Positions 1 through 7,431 of a stretch of 18,295 nt of DNA are shown in pieces. Numbering within the stretch: the stretch's first letter is position 1; the number at the start of each line of letters is the position of its first letter. The stretch is from an uncultured Pelagibacteraceae bacterium. GTDB taxonomy: Bacteria; Pseudomonadota; Alphaproteobacteria; Pelagibacterales; Pelagibacteraceae. The stretch covers positions 1-18,295 of the forward strand of contig CACANV010000007.1 in the NCBI GenBank assembly GCA_902533955.1, read 5' to 3'. The notes beneath the pieces were generated by a model. The model was not told where the DNA came from. It saw only the letters and a list, made by a program, of their open reading frames with translations, and did not search any database. A program made the translations under genes and the position numbers.

Positions 1-1260
1 AAAGTTGAGATGCTTATATCGACAAGAGTAAGAAAAAATCCATATTGGCATCTTTCTATGAAAGCAGGATGTTGGAGAGCAACAGTGTATAACCGAGTTT
101 ACCATCCTAGAGGCTATGTAAAGCCAGAAGATGGTGGCGCGATGGTTGAATATGATGCAATTGTAAATCATGTAACTATGTGGAATGTTGCTTGTGAAAG
201 ACAAATAAGAGTAAAAGGTCCAGATGCTGAAAAATTTACTGATTATGTAATTACTAGAGATGCAACTAAAATTTCACCAATGAGAGCAAGATATGTTATT
301 TTATGCAATGCATATGGTGGAGTATTAAATGATCCAATACTTTTAAGAATTTCTAAAGATGAATTTTGGTTTAGTTTATCTGATAGTGACATAGGTCTCT
401 ATTTACAAGGTGTTAATGCCGATGAAAGATTTGATGTAGAAATAGATGAAATAGATGTAAGTCCTGTACAAATTCAAGGACCTAAATCAAAAGCATTGAT
501 GCAAGACTTATGTGGAGATCATGTAGATTTTGATGATATGCCTTTTTATGGTTTGGCAGAGGCCAAAGTTGGAGGTAGAAGTTGTGTAATATCTCAATCA
601 GGTTTCTCAGGAGAAGCTGGATATGAAATTTATTTAAGAGAATCTACTTTATATGCTGAAGATATGTGGAATGCGGTACTAGAAGCAGGCAAAAAACATA
701 ATTTAATGGTTATTGCTCCTGCTCACCATAGAAGAATTCAAGCAGGAATTCTATCTTGGGGACAAGATATGGATAACCAACATAATCCTTTTCAGTGTAA
801 TTTAGGTTATCAAGTATCTCTTTCCGGTAAAGGTGAATGGAATAAAAAAGGAGATTATGTAGGCAAAAAAGCATTGGAGAAAATGAAAGATGACATCAAA
901 GCGGGTCATAAACCATACAAACTTCAGTTAGTTGGATTAGAGTTAGGAGGGAAACCGATTGAAGAATATGCTCCTGATTTTTGGTTAATATCTGGAGAAA
1001 ATGGTGGTGAACCAATAGGATTTATTACATCACCTTGGTATCACCCTGAAAAAAAGCAAAATATTGCTATGGGCTATGTACCATTCGATGGAACTTTAAA
1101 TGCTAATAGTTTTCCAAAAGGAAAACCTGGAACAAAATATAAAGTGCATCTGCCAGAAAAATATGCTGAGACCCCAGGACAACCTGTTGATGCGGTTGTT
1201 GTTGATATTCCATTTAAAGAGTCTTACAACGCAAATACAAGAGAAGTTGTAAAAGGATAA
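1..1260 (+). CDS. DmdA/GcvT-family folate-dependent methyltransferase (5' end cut by window)
   Basis: Probable tetrahydrofolate-dependent demethylase or aminomethyltransferase of the GcvT/DmdA fold, cytoplasmic. The frame is open to the first base (Lys-Val-Glu before the ATG at 10). Compared from memory with SAR11 DmdA, whose N-terminus also has a few residues before its Arg-rich stretch, the true start is probably a few codons upstream of the window. Numbered from the ATG at 10: RQIRVKG near 64-70, GGVLNDP at 103-109 (the acidic folate-site loop of T-proteins, with the LNDP form seen in DmdA), DSD at 125-127, IQGPKS at 155-160, and a C-terminal GcvT barrel with a GFITSPWYHP segment. At about 416 residues it is longer than DmdA (about 369), and identity looks modest by eye. 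It is more likely a paralogue than DmdA itself; the methyl donor (DMSP, glycine betaine derivative, sarcosine) cannot be read from sequence. Family confident, substrate not. Confidence 0.8.
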   Translation, partial: KVEMLISTRVRKNPYWHLSMKAGCWRATVYNRVYHPRGYVKPEDGGAMVEYDAIVNHVTMWNVACERQIRVKGPDAEKFTDYVITRDATKISPMRARYVILCNAYGGVLNDPILLRISKDEFWFSLSDSDIGLYLQGVNADERFDVEIDEIDVSPVQIQGPKSKALMQDLCGDHVDFDDMPFYGLAEAKVGGRSCVISQSGFSGEAGYEIYLRESTLYAEDMWNAVLEAGKKHNLMVIAPAHHRRIQAGILSWGQDMDNQHNPFQCNLGYQVSLSGKGEWNKKGDYVGKKALEKMKDDIKAGHKPYKLQLVGLELGGKPIEEYAPDFWLISGENGGEPIGFITSPWYHPEKKQNIAMGYVPFDGTLNANSFPKGKPGTKYKVHLPEKYAETPGQPVDAVVVDIPFKESYNANTREVVKG

Positions 1261-1267
1261 AAATTAT

Positions 1268-1289
1268 AGGGGGAAATAAAACTCCCCCT
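1268..1289 (+). terminator. Short GC-rich hairpin, possible weak terminator or RNA 3' end
   Basis: AGGGGGA (1268-1274) pairs perfectly with TCCCCCT (1283-1289) around an 8-nt loop, 7 nt after the stop of the methyltransferase gene and 10 nt before the ATG of the Yip1-like gene. Runs of five G and five C stand out in this AT-rich DNA. Only two T follow the stem, then A residues, so it is not a classical intrinsic terminator. It could be an mRNA-stabilising or attenuating stem, and the right arm may also limit access to the next start codon. Confidence 0.5.
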
Positions 1290-1299
1290 TAAAACCATA

Positions 1300-1845
1300 A
1301 TGTTTGCTCAATTTTTAGATATTTTTTTTAAATCATTAAAATTAGATAAAAGTCTTTACAGAGACTCTAAATATTTTGGAGAAGCTGCGATTTACTTTGC
1401 TGGTTTAATAATGATACTCGATGGTGTTGCAGGAGCAGTTGCAGCAAATTCCATTGTCAAAACATCTATTGGAATTTCTGGGCTTACAGCTATTTTAACA
1501 TGGTTGGTTTGGGCTATTTTTATTTATGTGATAGGTGTCAAAATATTTCCAGAGAGAGAAAGCAAAATACCATTTAAAAAAGTTTTAATAGCTGTTGGTT
1601 ATGCTCATGCACCTGGACTGATTAGATTTTTTGCTGTAACACCAGATTTAGTTCTACTCATTGTTTTTCTGACACAATTTTGGATTTTTGCTTCTTTAAT
1701 TATATCAACAAAACAAATTCTAAATTTAAAATCTAATTTCAAAGCATTTGGAATAATATTTCTGTCTTTTTTAATAATTGCTTTTCTTTCAGCTTCTTTT
1801 GTGATGAGTAGAATGAACGCTCTGCCTATAGGAAATATTAGTTAA
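1300..1845 (+). CDS. Yip1-like small integral membrane protein
   Basis: A 181-residue polytopic membrane protein with about five hydrophobic segments (roughly residues 30-50, 58-80, 90-110, 115-137 and 147-170) and a short soluble N-terminus (MFAQFLDIFFKSLKLDKSLY). The layout, a conserved-looking central VGYAHAPGL turn and the length fit bacterial Yip1-domain proteins, which have no settled biochemical role. Start is ATG at 1300, just after the GC hairpin; no strong Shine-Dalgarno is seen. The stop codon (1843-1845) overlaps the stop of the convergent minus-strand gene. Family call is by topology and motif memory, so moderate. Confidence 0.65.
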   Translation: MFAQFLDIFFKSLKLDKSLYRDSKYFGEAAIYFAGLIMILDGVAGAVAANSIVKTSIGISGLTAILTWLVWAIFIYVIGVKIFPERESKIPFKKVLIAVGYAHAPGLIRFFAVTPDLVLLIVFLTQFWIFASLIISTKQILNLKSNFKAFGIIFLSFLIIAFLSASFVMSRMNALPIGNIS

Positions 1846-2012
1846 ATTGGAAAAATAGTTTTTGAAATTTTACATGATTTGCAAAGCTTAAATCCAGTTA
1901 AGATAAGGTTTTGAGATACACTCTCATCTTCTTTTTTGCATTCTTCACATTTATTATTTAGTTCTTCTACTTCATTTCTATTTAAATTTTTTAGTAAGTC
2001 ATCATCAATCAT
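1842..2012 (-). CDS. 56-residue protein with two CxxC pairs (putative zinc ribbon)
   Basis: Last gene of the four-gene minus-strand operon. I start it at the ATG at 2012-2010, which overlaps the DUF3726 gene by 8 nt (ATGATTGA contains the upstream stop), a usual translational-coupling layout. An in-frame ATG at 2036 would give 64 residues but a longer overlap. The 56-residue product has an acidic N-terminus (MIDDDLLKNLNRNEVEEL), C22-x2-C25, an 18-residue linker and C44-x2-C47, followed by a basic, hydrophobic tail. Four Cys in two CxxC pairs suggest a structural zinc site or, less likely, a redox or Fe-S site. No family recognised. Being coding is supported by the overlap, the Cys spacing and the otherwise gapless operon; function unknown. 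Confidence 0.6.
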   Translation of the reverse strand: MIDDDLLKNLNRNEVEELNNKCEECKKEDESVSQNLILTGFKLCKSCKISKTIFPI

Positions 2013-2613
2013 TGTCTGTAAGTCCCGCCCCTGCACTTTTTTGTTTTAATTCTTCTGTCTCTTCAACAAAAGTATCTTCTGATAGTTTGCATAACTCTTT
2101 CCAATGATTTTCCGAGAAGATATTATTATTTTCTAAAAATTTTAATTTTAATATTTCTGATTTTTCTATTATATCTCCACTTAAATAATTAGAATAAATC
2201 GATTGATTAAAATTAAATAAAAATTCTTTACCATCCATTTTTAAAAATATTCTTTTTCCCACAATTTCAGTAGTTCTGCTTATAAAAGGTAAAAATAATA
2301 AAGGAAAAGCCAAATTTTTTATCTCTATTTCGTTAAATTCAGAAATAGTTGGAGATTGATCAAAAAAATTAACACCTGCGATTATTGGGCAGTAATATCC
2401 TTTAGGCGTATTTGATCTGTTAATTGTATTAATATCTTGAAATTTATTATTCTTATAAACTTTATAATATTGATTAATATTTTTAATTCCTGGTAACCCA
2501 AACATTTCAAGCAAACGAATATTCTTGCCCATTTCCTCAGCTATTCCCCAGGAGAATCCTATTGCCTTGGTTGCTCTTTTTACTGTCGTATCTATTTCAC
2601 TAAAACTTATCAT
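2005..2613 (-). CDS. DUF3726-type protein
   Basis: A 202-residue soluble protein that I recognise from memory as DUF3726. The N-terminal segment FSWGIAEEMGKNIRLLEMFG (20-39) matches the family's SWG-AEE-GK-R pattern, and it ends with the tail SAGAGLTDND (193-202), which I recall as a hallmark of the family. No signal peptide or membrane segment. Function unknown. Its ATG overlaps the stop of the 553-residue gene by one base (TAATG at 2613), and its stop lies inside the start region of the CxxC gene, so all are probably translated together. The middle (about 75-150) is beta-rich by eye. The conserved acidic/Gly C-terminus could be an active-site or partner-docking element; that is inference. 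Confidence 0.75.
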   Translation of the reverse strand: MISFSEIDTTVKRATKAIGFSWGIAEEMGKNIRLLEMFGLPGIKNINQYYKVYKNNKFQDINTINRSNTPKGYYCPIIAGVNFFDQSPTISEFNEIEIKNLAFPLLFLPFISRTTEIVGKRIFLKMDGKEFLFNFNQSIYSNYLSGDIIEKSEILKLKFLENNNIFSENHWKELCKLSEDTFVEETEELKQKSAGAGLTDND

Positions 2614-4274
2614 TAATTTAAAGAGTTATAAATCCAATGATTATCAAAAGAATTTAATTCATTTGGAAGTGGAGCTCCTTGAAACATACAAATTCTTAAC
2701 CATTTATCAGATTTTGGATCAAATTTAATTGCTCCAAAAAATGATAATTTTAATCTTAACATATCAATCGGCATTAATTGTGAACCTATTGTATTATCTT
2801 GTATCTCTGAATATGGAAATTTTTCTATTATAAATGCTCTTCTTACCGCGTGTCTTAAATGATTATTGGTCATTAAAAATTTTCCTATTTTTAAACTATT
2901 TTTTTGATTAAAAATTGTTTCATAGAGTTTTTTAATATCTCTTGCAATTGCCAAGGGTTGTTCTAACTCTGACCCTTGTTCAGCAAATCTATCTGCAATT
3001 CTTGGTTCTTCTTTATTTTTTGAAATAAACCAAAAATTTTGATTGTTTGTTTTTTTAGAAAAATCTATCTTAAGTATTTCTGAATAGTTTTTTTCAAGAA
3101 TATTTCTTAGTTCTAATATTGTTTTATCAACTGGAATATTAAAATGAATATCTTCTTCAGAACTCATATTTTTTATTAATGGATCAATAATTTTATCATA
3201 TGGTTCCATCATAATTGATACTATATACTCTATACACTCATCACTTAAATTTTCTTCAGCCCAAATGTAAATTTGGTTAAATTGATTATTATTTTCAAAA
3301 TTAAATTCTTTGTCTAGATATTTTATAAACCTTTCTATATCTTTTATTAAAACTTTTATTTTATTATTTTGAAATTCACTGTCAGTATTCCAGCTAGTTA
3401 AATTTTTAATTGATTTTATTAAGCATTTTTTAAAAATATAAAAATCTTCTAATTTTACTTTTTTTATTTCTCTTATTTGTTTTAAAGCTGTTTCTCTTGC
3501 AATTATCCAATTATTCAATAGTGTGGGATGATTTACTATAAAAGGTGCCATCCCTAAACCTGTAGAATTTCCAATTCCGAGATTTCTACAAATATCTAAA
3601 TCAAGTTCTACAGCATCCTTGGGATTTTTATGTTTAGCCACATGATTAACTTGGTCAAATGTAAATTGTCTGACAAGATAAACTAGCATCATTTCTAATC
3701 TAAAAGGTCCGTATATTTCTTGTCTATTTTTTATTCTAAATCTATCTGCTAATCCAAATTTTCCAGACCCATAGACAGCCGTTGTTCTATATAAATATCC
3801 TACTTTTGATAAAATATTTGTATTTGGTTGTTTACCTTCAGAAAGATTATCTACTACGTGTTGGAATAATCTTATAGATTTATTTGCTCTAGATAAAGTA
3901 AGTTCTTTATAAGATAGCCTTCCCACTTCTTGCCTCGGAACATTCTGAAACAATCTATCAATATCTTGTTTTGTTGGGATTCCATCATGCAGTGCGAAGG
4001 CTGCGTCCCATTTGGTTGCTATTACTCTATCTGATCTCTCTTCATCTTTTATCTCATTTGCAAAACAAACCAGTGAGTACGTTCTTTTATTTTTTGTAAA
4101 AGAATAAATTGCTTTACCAAACCCTTTTTCGTTTAGATCAAATAAATCTCTATTATATTGCCAATCTTTAAACTCTTTTAAAAAAGATCTTAAAAAAGAT
4201 AATTTTGATTGATGAAATGAACCAAGTTTATTTAATTTCATTATCTTTTTTGGTTCTCTTAATTTTATTTCCAT
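2613..4274 (-). CDS. Large uncharacterised protein (553 aa)
   Basis: A 553-residue, mostly soluble protein with no signal peptide or clear transmembrane helix. I do not recognise a characterised family. Blocks that look conserved rather than random: TKWDAAFALHDGIP (87-100), RQEVGRLSYKELTLSRAN (114-131), YLYRTTAVYGSGKFGLADR (160-178), LGIGNSTGLGMAPF (232-245) followed by NHP, EQPLAIARDI near 438-447, MTNNHLRHAVRRAF (468-481), and a C-terminal FGAIKFDPKSDKW then MFQGAPLP. The Gly-rich 232-245 loop could bind a nucleotide or anion, but it is not a canonical P-loop. Residues 265-420 are Lys/Glu-rich and probably helical. It sits between the M19-like and DUF3726 genes with one-base overlaps on both sides, so a joint pathway or complex is likely. 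Function not assignable. Confidence 0.7.
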   Translation of the reverse strand: MEIKLREPKKIMKLNKLGSFHQSKLSFLRSFLKEFKDWQYNRDLFDLNEKGFGKAIYSFTKNKRTYSLVCFANEIKDEERSDRVIATKWDAAFALHDGIPTKQDIDRLFQNVPRQEVGRLSYKELTLSRANKSIRLFQHVVDNLSEGKQPNTNILSKVGYLYRTTAVYGSGKFGLADRFRIKNRQEIYGPFRLEMMLVYLVRQFTFDQVNHVAKHKNPKDAVELDLDICRNLGIGNSTGLGMAPFIVNHPTLLNNWIIARETALKQIREIKKVKLEDFYIFKKCLIKSIKNLTSWNTDSEFQNNKIKVLIKDIERFIKYLDKEFNFENNNQFNQIYIWAEENLSDECIEYIVSIMMEPYDKIIDPLIKNMSSEEDIHFNIPVDKTILELRNILEKNYSEILKIDFSKKTNNQNFWFISKNKEEPRIADRFAEQGSELEQPLAIARDIKKLYETIFNQKNSLKIGKFLMTNNHLRHAVRRAFIIEKFPYSEIQDNTIGSQLMPIDMLRLKLSFFGAIKFDPKSDKWLRICMFQGAPLPNELNSFDNHWIYNSLN

Positions 4275-5242
4275 TATTTAATTCCTTTATAAAAATTAAA
4301 CCAATTATTTCCTAAAATATCGTTTATTTCCTCAATATTAAATCCAATTTCTTTTAAACCAATTTCTAAATTGTTAAACCCTCTAGCATCTAAAAACCAA
4401 TCTGGTTGCTTTGGAAAACCTGGTTTATTTTTAGATCCTTCACCATAATTTTTTGACTTTGACCAGGTACCATTTCTCATCCATTCAACTATAGTGTCGG
4501 GCTGTCTTAAACATAGATCTGAACCAATGCCAAGATTTTTAACTCCTATTATTTCTGCGGTTCTTGCTGTCATTTCACAAAAACTTTTCAAAGAACAATT
4601 TGTTCCATCTTTAAGATGATGAGGATATAAAGAAAGTCCAAGCATACCATTGCTTTGGCCTAATGCTTTTAATAATTCATTAGATTTATTTCTAATTGCT
4701 TTATGCCAAAATGATGGATTCGCATGAGTAATGGCTATTGGTTTTTCACTTAATTCTATTGCGTCAAACGTACTCTGTTCAGCAGAATGTGACATATCAA
4801 CAACAATGCCTACTCTATTCATTTCTTTAATAGCTTCTTTACCAAAATTGGTTACACCACTATCGATTTTCTCATAGCATCCGGTCGCTAATAAAGATTG
4901 ATTATTATATGTCAATTGCATAAATCTACAGCCATGTTCATGGATCTTTTCAATAAGGTTTATGTCGTCTTCTATAGGTGAACAATTTTGAAAACCAAAA
5001 AAAATTACAGTTTTATCTTCCGACTTTGCTTTTATAATATCGTTATAGTCATTTCCTATGAAAATTAAGTCTGAATTATTTTCAAATAATTTTTTCCAAT
5101 ATTTAAGTTTTTGAAGAAATTCATCATAATCCTCATGATACACAATTGTAACATGAATTGCGTCTAGGCCCGCCTCTTTATTAATCTCAAATACTTCTCT
5201 TGACCAATTACAATATTGGAGATTATCAATTCGATAATTCAT
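4274..5242 (-). CDS. M19 (membrane dipeptidase-like) family protein with incomplete metal site
   Basis: A TIM-barrel amidohydrolase of the M19/renal dipeptidase type, 322 residues from the ATG at 5242 (a TTG at 5251 gives three more). Recognised by MQLTYNN (108-114), VVDMSHS with His152, ITHAN with His173, RN at 184-185 and GIGSDL with Asp242, corresponding to the second-metal His pair, the substrate Arg and the catalytic Asp. The N-terminal metal motif, normally D-G-H-x-D, reads IDNLQY (5-10), so both first-metal ligands are absent. The bridging Glu, normally in a G-x-E-G motif, appears as Gln85 in FGFQNCS. No signal peptide or lipobox, so probably cytoplasmic. First gene of the four-gene operon; its TAA overlaps the next ATG by one base. 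It may be a mononuclear hydrolase or act on something other than dipeptides. Ligand mapping is from memory of the family. Confidence 0.75.
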   Translation of the reverse strand: MNYRIDNLQYCNWSREVFEINKEAGLDAIHVTIVYHEDYDEFLQKLKYWKKLFENNSDLIFIGNDYNDIIKAKSEDKTVIFFGFQNCSPIEDDINLIEKIHEHGCRFMQLTYNNQSLLATGCYEKIDSGVTNFGKEAIKEMNRVGIVVDMSHSAEQSTFDAIELSEKPIAITHANPSFWHKAIRNKSNELLKALGQSNGMLGLSLYPHHLKDGTNCSLKSFCEMTARTAEIIGVKNLGIGSDLCLRQPDTIVEWMRNGTWSKSKNYGEGSKNKPGFPKQPDWFLDARGFNNLEIGLKEIGFNIEEINDILGNNWFNFYKGIK

Positions 5243-5333
5243 ATATAGCAAGATTATAATTATAATTTAATTTGTCGACTAGTTAATATTTCAAGAATAT
5301 GCTATTCTATCACAATTGTTCATATATCATTAA

Positions 5334-5828
5334 ATGAAAAAAAAAAAAATCAGTCATAAAGTGTCTATTGTCATGGGCAGCCAAAGTGATTATTCTACTA
5401 TGAAATATTGTGAAAAAGTCTTAAAAACATTAAGTGTAAACTTTGAAACAAATATAGTTTCTGCTCACCGAACTCCTAATAGAATGTTTAAGTTTGCAAA
5501 ATCGGCAGAAAATAGAAATATTTCTGTAATCATTGCTGGTGCGGGCGGATCAGCACATTTACCAGGTATGATCGCATCTCTTACTTTAATACCCGTTGTA
5601 GGAGTTCCTATTGAAGGATCAAAATTGAAAGGATTAGATAGCCTCTTATCAATAGCACAAATGCCAAAAGGCATTCCTGTGGGCACTGTAGCTATTGGCA
5701 AAAATGGTGCAATTAATGCTGGATTATTTGCTGCTTCAATTATTGCAAATTTTGATGATAAAGTTAAAAACAATTTAAATCGCTGGCGAATAAAACAATC
5801 AAAATCAATAAAAAAAAAACCAAAATAA
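5334..5828 (+). CDS. purE: N5-carboxyaminoimidazole ribonucleotide mutase PurE
   Basis: Class I PurE: converts N5-CAIR to CAIR in de novo purine synthesis, working with PurK. 164 residues, the usual length. Visible motifs: GSQSD (15-19) and SAHRTP (43-48), with His45 at the same number as the E. coli catalytic His, and [11 protein letters not shown] (69-79) forming the phosphate and AIR site. The short N-terminal tail (MKKKKISHK) and C-terminal tail are Lys-rich. ATG at 5334, no clear Shine-Dalgarno. purK starts 6 nt after the stop, giving a standard purEK operon. Divergent from the M19-like operon across about 90 nt. Confidence 0.95.
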   Translation: MKKKKISHKVSIVMGSQSDYSTMKYCEKVLKTLSVNFETNIVSAHRTPNRMFKFAKSAENRNISVIIAGAGGSAHLPGMIASLTLIPVVGVPIEGSKLKGLDSLLSIAQMPKGIPVGTVAIGKNGAINAGLFAASIIANFDDKVKNNLNRWRIKQSKSIKKKPK

Positions 5829-5834
5829 ACATTG

Positions 5835-6869
5835 ATGCCTAATCTAGGAATTATCGGAGGTGGTCAATTAGGAAGCCTTCTGGCTATAGCTGCAAATAAA
5901 CTCGAAATAAAAACTGTTATACTAAGTGATGATGAAAATGCACCAGCAAAAAATTTTGCAAATAAATTTATATTTGGTAACTATGATGATGATAATATAA
6001 TTTCAGAGTTTATTAATTCAGTAGATTTGGTTACATTTGAATTTGAAAACATACCTTTTGAAGTATTAAAAAAAATTAATGAAAAAAAATCTGTTTTACC
6101 TAAACCTGAAATAAATAAATTAATTCAAAATAGACTAACTGAAAAAGATTTTTTAAATAAAAATAATATACGTACAACTAAATATGTTTTAATTAAAGAT
6201 ATTGATGACATCAAAATTAATGAAAATTTAATTCCAGGTTTACTTAAAACTTGTACTCTTGGATATGATGGTAAGGGACAATTAAAAATAAACAAAACCA
6301 GTGATGCAAATAATATTGATTTTTCGAAAGAATATATTTTAGAAAAAATTGTTAATCTAAAAAAAGAAATATCAGTTATTCTTACAAGATTTGGTCACCA
6401 AAAATATGAAATTTATGAACCGATTGAAAATGTTCATGAAGATCAAATTTTAAAACATTCAAAAATTCCTGCAGATATTTCTGAAACTATAAAAAATAAA
6501 TCAACTGAATGGGCTATGATAATTTCTGAAGAACTAAATTATATTGGAACTCTTTGTGTAGAATATTTTATAGATAAAAATGATAATCTTTATGTAAACG
6601 AAATAGCTCCTAGGGTGCATAATTCTGGACATTTAACAATGAATTCTCACAATATTAGTCAATTTGAAAATCATGTTAGAGCAGTATGCAATCTAAAAAA
6701 AATTAAAACTGAAAAATTATATAATGCAAAAATGATTAACTTAATAGGAGAAGACATTAATTATTTTAGAGAAAATAATATTAAAAAAAATGAATTTTTT
6801 TTCGATTACTTAAAAAAAGAGATCAAAAATAAAAGAAAAATGGGACATTTAACTGTAATTGAAGATTAA
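5835..6869 (+). CDS. purK: N5-carboxyaminoimidazole ribonucleotide synthase PurK
   Basis: ATP-grasp enzyme that makes N5-CAIR from AIR, bicarbonate and ATP, feeding PurE. I use the ATG at 5835 (344 residues); a TTG directly before it is also in frame. Motifs: IIGGGQLG (6-13) of the preATP-grasp fold, FEFENIP (68-74), KTCTLGYDGKGQ (138-149) of the ATP-grasp lid, and the PurK signature NEIAPRVHNSGHLT (255-268) carrying metal and AIR contacts. The C-terminal MGHLTV segment is also typical. Length is close to the usual 350-380. Six nt downstream of purE, so co-transcribed. Confidence 0.95.
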   Translation: MPNLGIIGGGQLGSLLAIAANKLEIKTVILSDDENAPAKNFANKFIFGNYDDDNIISEFINSVDLVTFEFENIPFEVLKKINEKKSVLPKPEINKLIQNRLTEKDFLNKNNIRTTKYVLIKDIDDIKINENLIPGLLKTCTLGYDGKGQLKINKTSDANNIDFSKEYILEKIVNLKKEISVILTRFGHQKYEIYEPIENVHEDQILKHSKIPADISETIKNKSTEWAMIISEELNYIGTLCVEYFIDKNDNLYVNEIAPRVHNSGHLTMNSHNISQFENHVRAVCNLKKIKTEKLYNAKMINLIGEDINYFRENNIKKNEFFFDYLKKEIKNKRKMGHLTVIED

Positions 6870-6955
6870 TCATTTAATCTTTATTTCTGTATTTTAATAA
6901 AATGATATTATTAGTAGGTTTAATTTTTTTTTGAGTTATATATTTTTTGAAAATT

Positions 6956-7411
6956 ATGAAATCTATAAAAAATAACTATGATGATCCAAAAGTAAATGAA
7001 CTTTTAACAAAGCATTTTATAGAATTAAGATCTGTATCTCCAGAAGGTAGCGCGCATGTATTAGATATTTCTGGCCTAAAAGTTCCAAGTATAAGATTTT
7101 GGAGTTTGTGGGATAAAAACGAATTACTTGGATGTGGTGCTTTAAAATTTTTAGATAAAGAGCATGGTGAATTCAAATCTATAAGAGTTTCAGATAAACA
7201 TAGAGGAAAAGGAGTGGGTGAAAAAATTATTTCACACTTAATTGATCAAGCTAAACAAATTGGTATAAAGAAACTAAGCATAGAAACAGGAGCGGGAGAT
7301 TTTTTTTCACCTGCAAGAAAATTATTTATAAAATTTGGATTTAAAAATTGTAAACCCTTCGCTCATTATAAAGAAGATCCAAACTCTTGTTATTTTAATC
7401 TAGAAATATAA
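6956..7411 (+). CDS. GNAT-family N-acetyltransferase
   Basis: 151-residue acetyl-CoA-dependent acyltransferase of the GNAT fold, from the ATG at 6956 (a TTG at 6947 is also in frame). Motif A, the CoA pyrophosphate loop, is RVSDKHRGKGVGEKII with R-G-K-G-V-G at 83-88. It is preceded by strands LLGCGALKFLDKEHGEFKS and followed by LSIETGAGDF and the motif-B region RKLFIKFGFKNC. The ending FAHYKEDPNSCYF resembles YsnE/PapA-like small acetyltransferases, which act on small amines or amino-acid-like substrates. Substrate unknown. It lies 86 nt after purK and 20 nt before the MFS gene, so it may share a transcript with the transporter. Confidence 0.85.
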   Translation: MKSIKNNYDDPKVNELLTKHFIELRSVSPEGSAHVLDISGLKVPSIRFWSLWDKNELLGCGALKFLDKEHGEFKSIRVSDKHRGKGVGEKIISHLIDQAKQIGIKKLSIETGAGDFFSPARKLFIKFGFKNCKPFAHYKEDPNSCYFNLEI

Positions 7412-7431
7412 AGTAAATTTTATTATTAAAA

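Noticed and set aside
2013..2036. Upstream ATG at 2036 for the CxxC protein
   Set aside because: It would lengthen the overlap with the DUF3726 gene to 32 nt; the ATG at 2012 gives an ordinary 8-nt coupling overlap.
5243..5333. Possible defined promoters between the M19-like operon and purE
   Set aside because: TATAAT-like hexamers (5253-5264, minus strand) and TCGACA (5273-5278, minus strand) exist but the spacing is too short; plus-strand TATTCT at 5303-5308 lacks a good -35. A promoter region is expected here, but no specific one can be supported.
5465..5773. 102-codon frame antisense to purE
   Set aside because: Shadow of a strongly conserved gene; no motif of its own and no start signal.
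6902..6934. 10-codon frame (MILLVGLIFF) in the purK-GNAT gap, followed by T-rich DNA
   Set aside because: Too short to separate from chance; no Shine-Dalgarno and no attenuator structure beyond a 5-bp AT stem.
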